Assembly (NCBI GenBank): GCA_030666035.1
Contig: DAOUYQ010000060.1
Coordinates: forward strand, 1 to 5,847
DNA length: 5,847 nt
Direction: 5' to 3'
Origin: Microcaldota archaeon
GTDB lineage: Archaea > Micrarchaeota > Micrarchaeia > Anstonellales > Bilamarchaeaceae
In this document: piece by piece, positions 5,598-5,847 of the stretch
How the letters are laid out: each line of letters begins with the position of its first letter
Position numbering within the stretch: the first letter of the stretch is position 1
Notes under the pieces: model-generated
Databases searched by the model: none
What the model saw: only the letters and a program-made list of their open reading frames with translations
What the model was told of the DNA's origin: nothing
Translations under genes and position numbers: made by a program

Positions 5598-5847
5598 AAG
5601 AATTCTGGAGCGAACTAATCACGCAAAAAAGCTGGGACGCGCTCGTTTCACTCTCAAAGGAGCATGATTTCATATTGATTGGGGGATGGGCCGCATACCT
5701 CTGGACCGGGCTGCACAAATCCAAGGATATTGACATTGTAATCACTTATGATGTGCTGAATATCCTCAGGGGGCGTTACCGGCTTGAGAAAAATGAACGG
5801 CTAAAAAAATATGAAATAAAGATGGGGGAATTTGACCTAGACATTTA
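5594..5847 (+). CDS. Nucleotidyltransferase, AbiEii-like toxin candidate (5' part only)
   Basis: Eighty-four codons are visible before the window ends, so the C-terminus is missing. After an N-terminal helix, residues 26-39 read FILIGGWAAYLWTG, which contains the GG of the DNA-polymerase-beta-type nucleotidyltransferase fold. KSKDIDIVI follows (42-50), where D45 and D47 are the paired metal-binding aspartates. A third acidic strand, GEFDLDI (78-84), ends at the edge, so the catalytic core appears intact. The GGWAxY...SKDIDIV pattern fits the AbiEii/AbiGii-like group better than the small MNT proteins paired with HEPN, which usually have GS in the loop. Related toxins transfer nucleotides to RNA, for example tRNA 3' ends in the MenT branch. 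Substrate and toxicity here are inference. The gene starts by a 4-bp ATGA overlap with the winged-helix gene and has an SD at 5582-5586. It could instead be a non-toxic nucleotidyltransferase. Confidence 0.72.
   Translation, partial: MKEFWSELITQKSWDALVSLSKEHDFILIGGWAAYLWTGLHKSKDIDIVITYDVLNILRGRYRLEKNERLKKYEIKMGEFDLDI

Noticed and set aside
5594..5847. MNT-type partner of a HEPN toxin
   Set aside because: The loop is GGWAAY rather than the GS-type loop usual in MNT, no HEPN gene (Rx4-6H) is visible, and the upstream winged-helix gene fits an AbiE-like pair better. The full gene is needed to be certain.

Overview
The window looks like archaeal DNA. It encodes a Cdc48/VAT-type double AAA+ ATPase with a proteasome-docking tail, a stand-alone Bud32-type kinase (KEOPS), an RPA-like multi-OB-fold protein and a minimal site-2 protease. 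Its promoters have BRE/TATA architecture, with TATA boxes about 26 nt upstream of start codons (leaderless transcripts). Genes are compact, separated by 0-6 nt or overlapping by 4 nt. TAA, TAG and TGA all serve as stops, so the standard code applies. Such compactness would suit a small-genome (for example DPANN-type) or euryarchaeal lineage, but the sequence alone does not fix the lineage.

Layout. Positions 27 to about 4725 hold one tightly packed minus-strand operon, read right to left: RPA-like OB-fold protein, Cdc48 ATPase, small two-TM protein with a soluble beta-rich domain, M50 site-2 protease, Bud32 kinase. A TATA-like box at 4741-4748 would start a leaderless transcript at the ATG at 4717-4719. 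The left edge may carry the promoter or ribosome binding site of a further minus-strand gene. Positions 4726-5012 are a divergent intergenic region with no convincing gene. From 5013 rightward there is a plus-strand pair: a winged-helix protein of the AbiEi-like antitoxin type, overlapping by ATGA with a nucleotidyltransferase that runs off the right edge.

How they work together. The left operon mixes genome maintenance (RPA-like), protein unfolding (Cdc48 plus probable 20S proteasome), intramembrane proteolysis (S2P) and tRNA t6A modification or kinase function (Bud32). The two-TM protein sits between Cdc48 and S2P and is a candidate membrane adaptor. The right pair has the architecture of a type IV (AbiE-like) toxin-antitoxin or phage-defence module. 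A perfect 10-bp direct repeat, ATCGAAACAT, overlaps its BRE/TATA and again its predicted transcription start, which suggests autorepression by the winged-helix protein. This pair and its operator are the most interesting part of the window.
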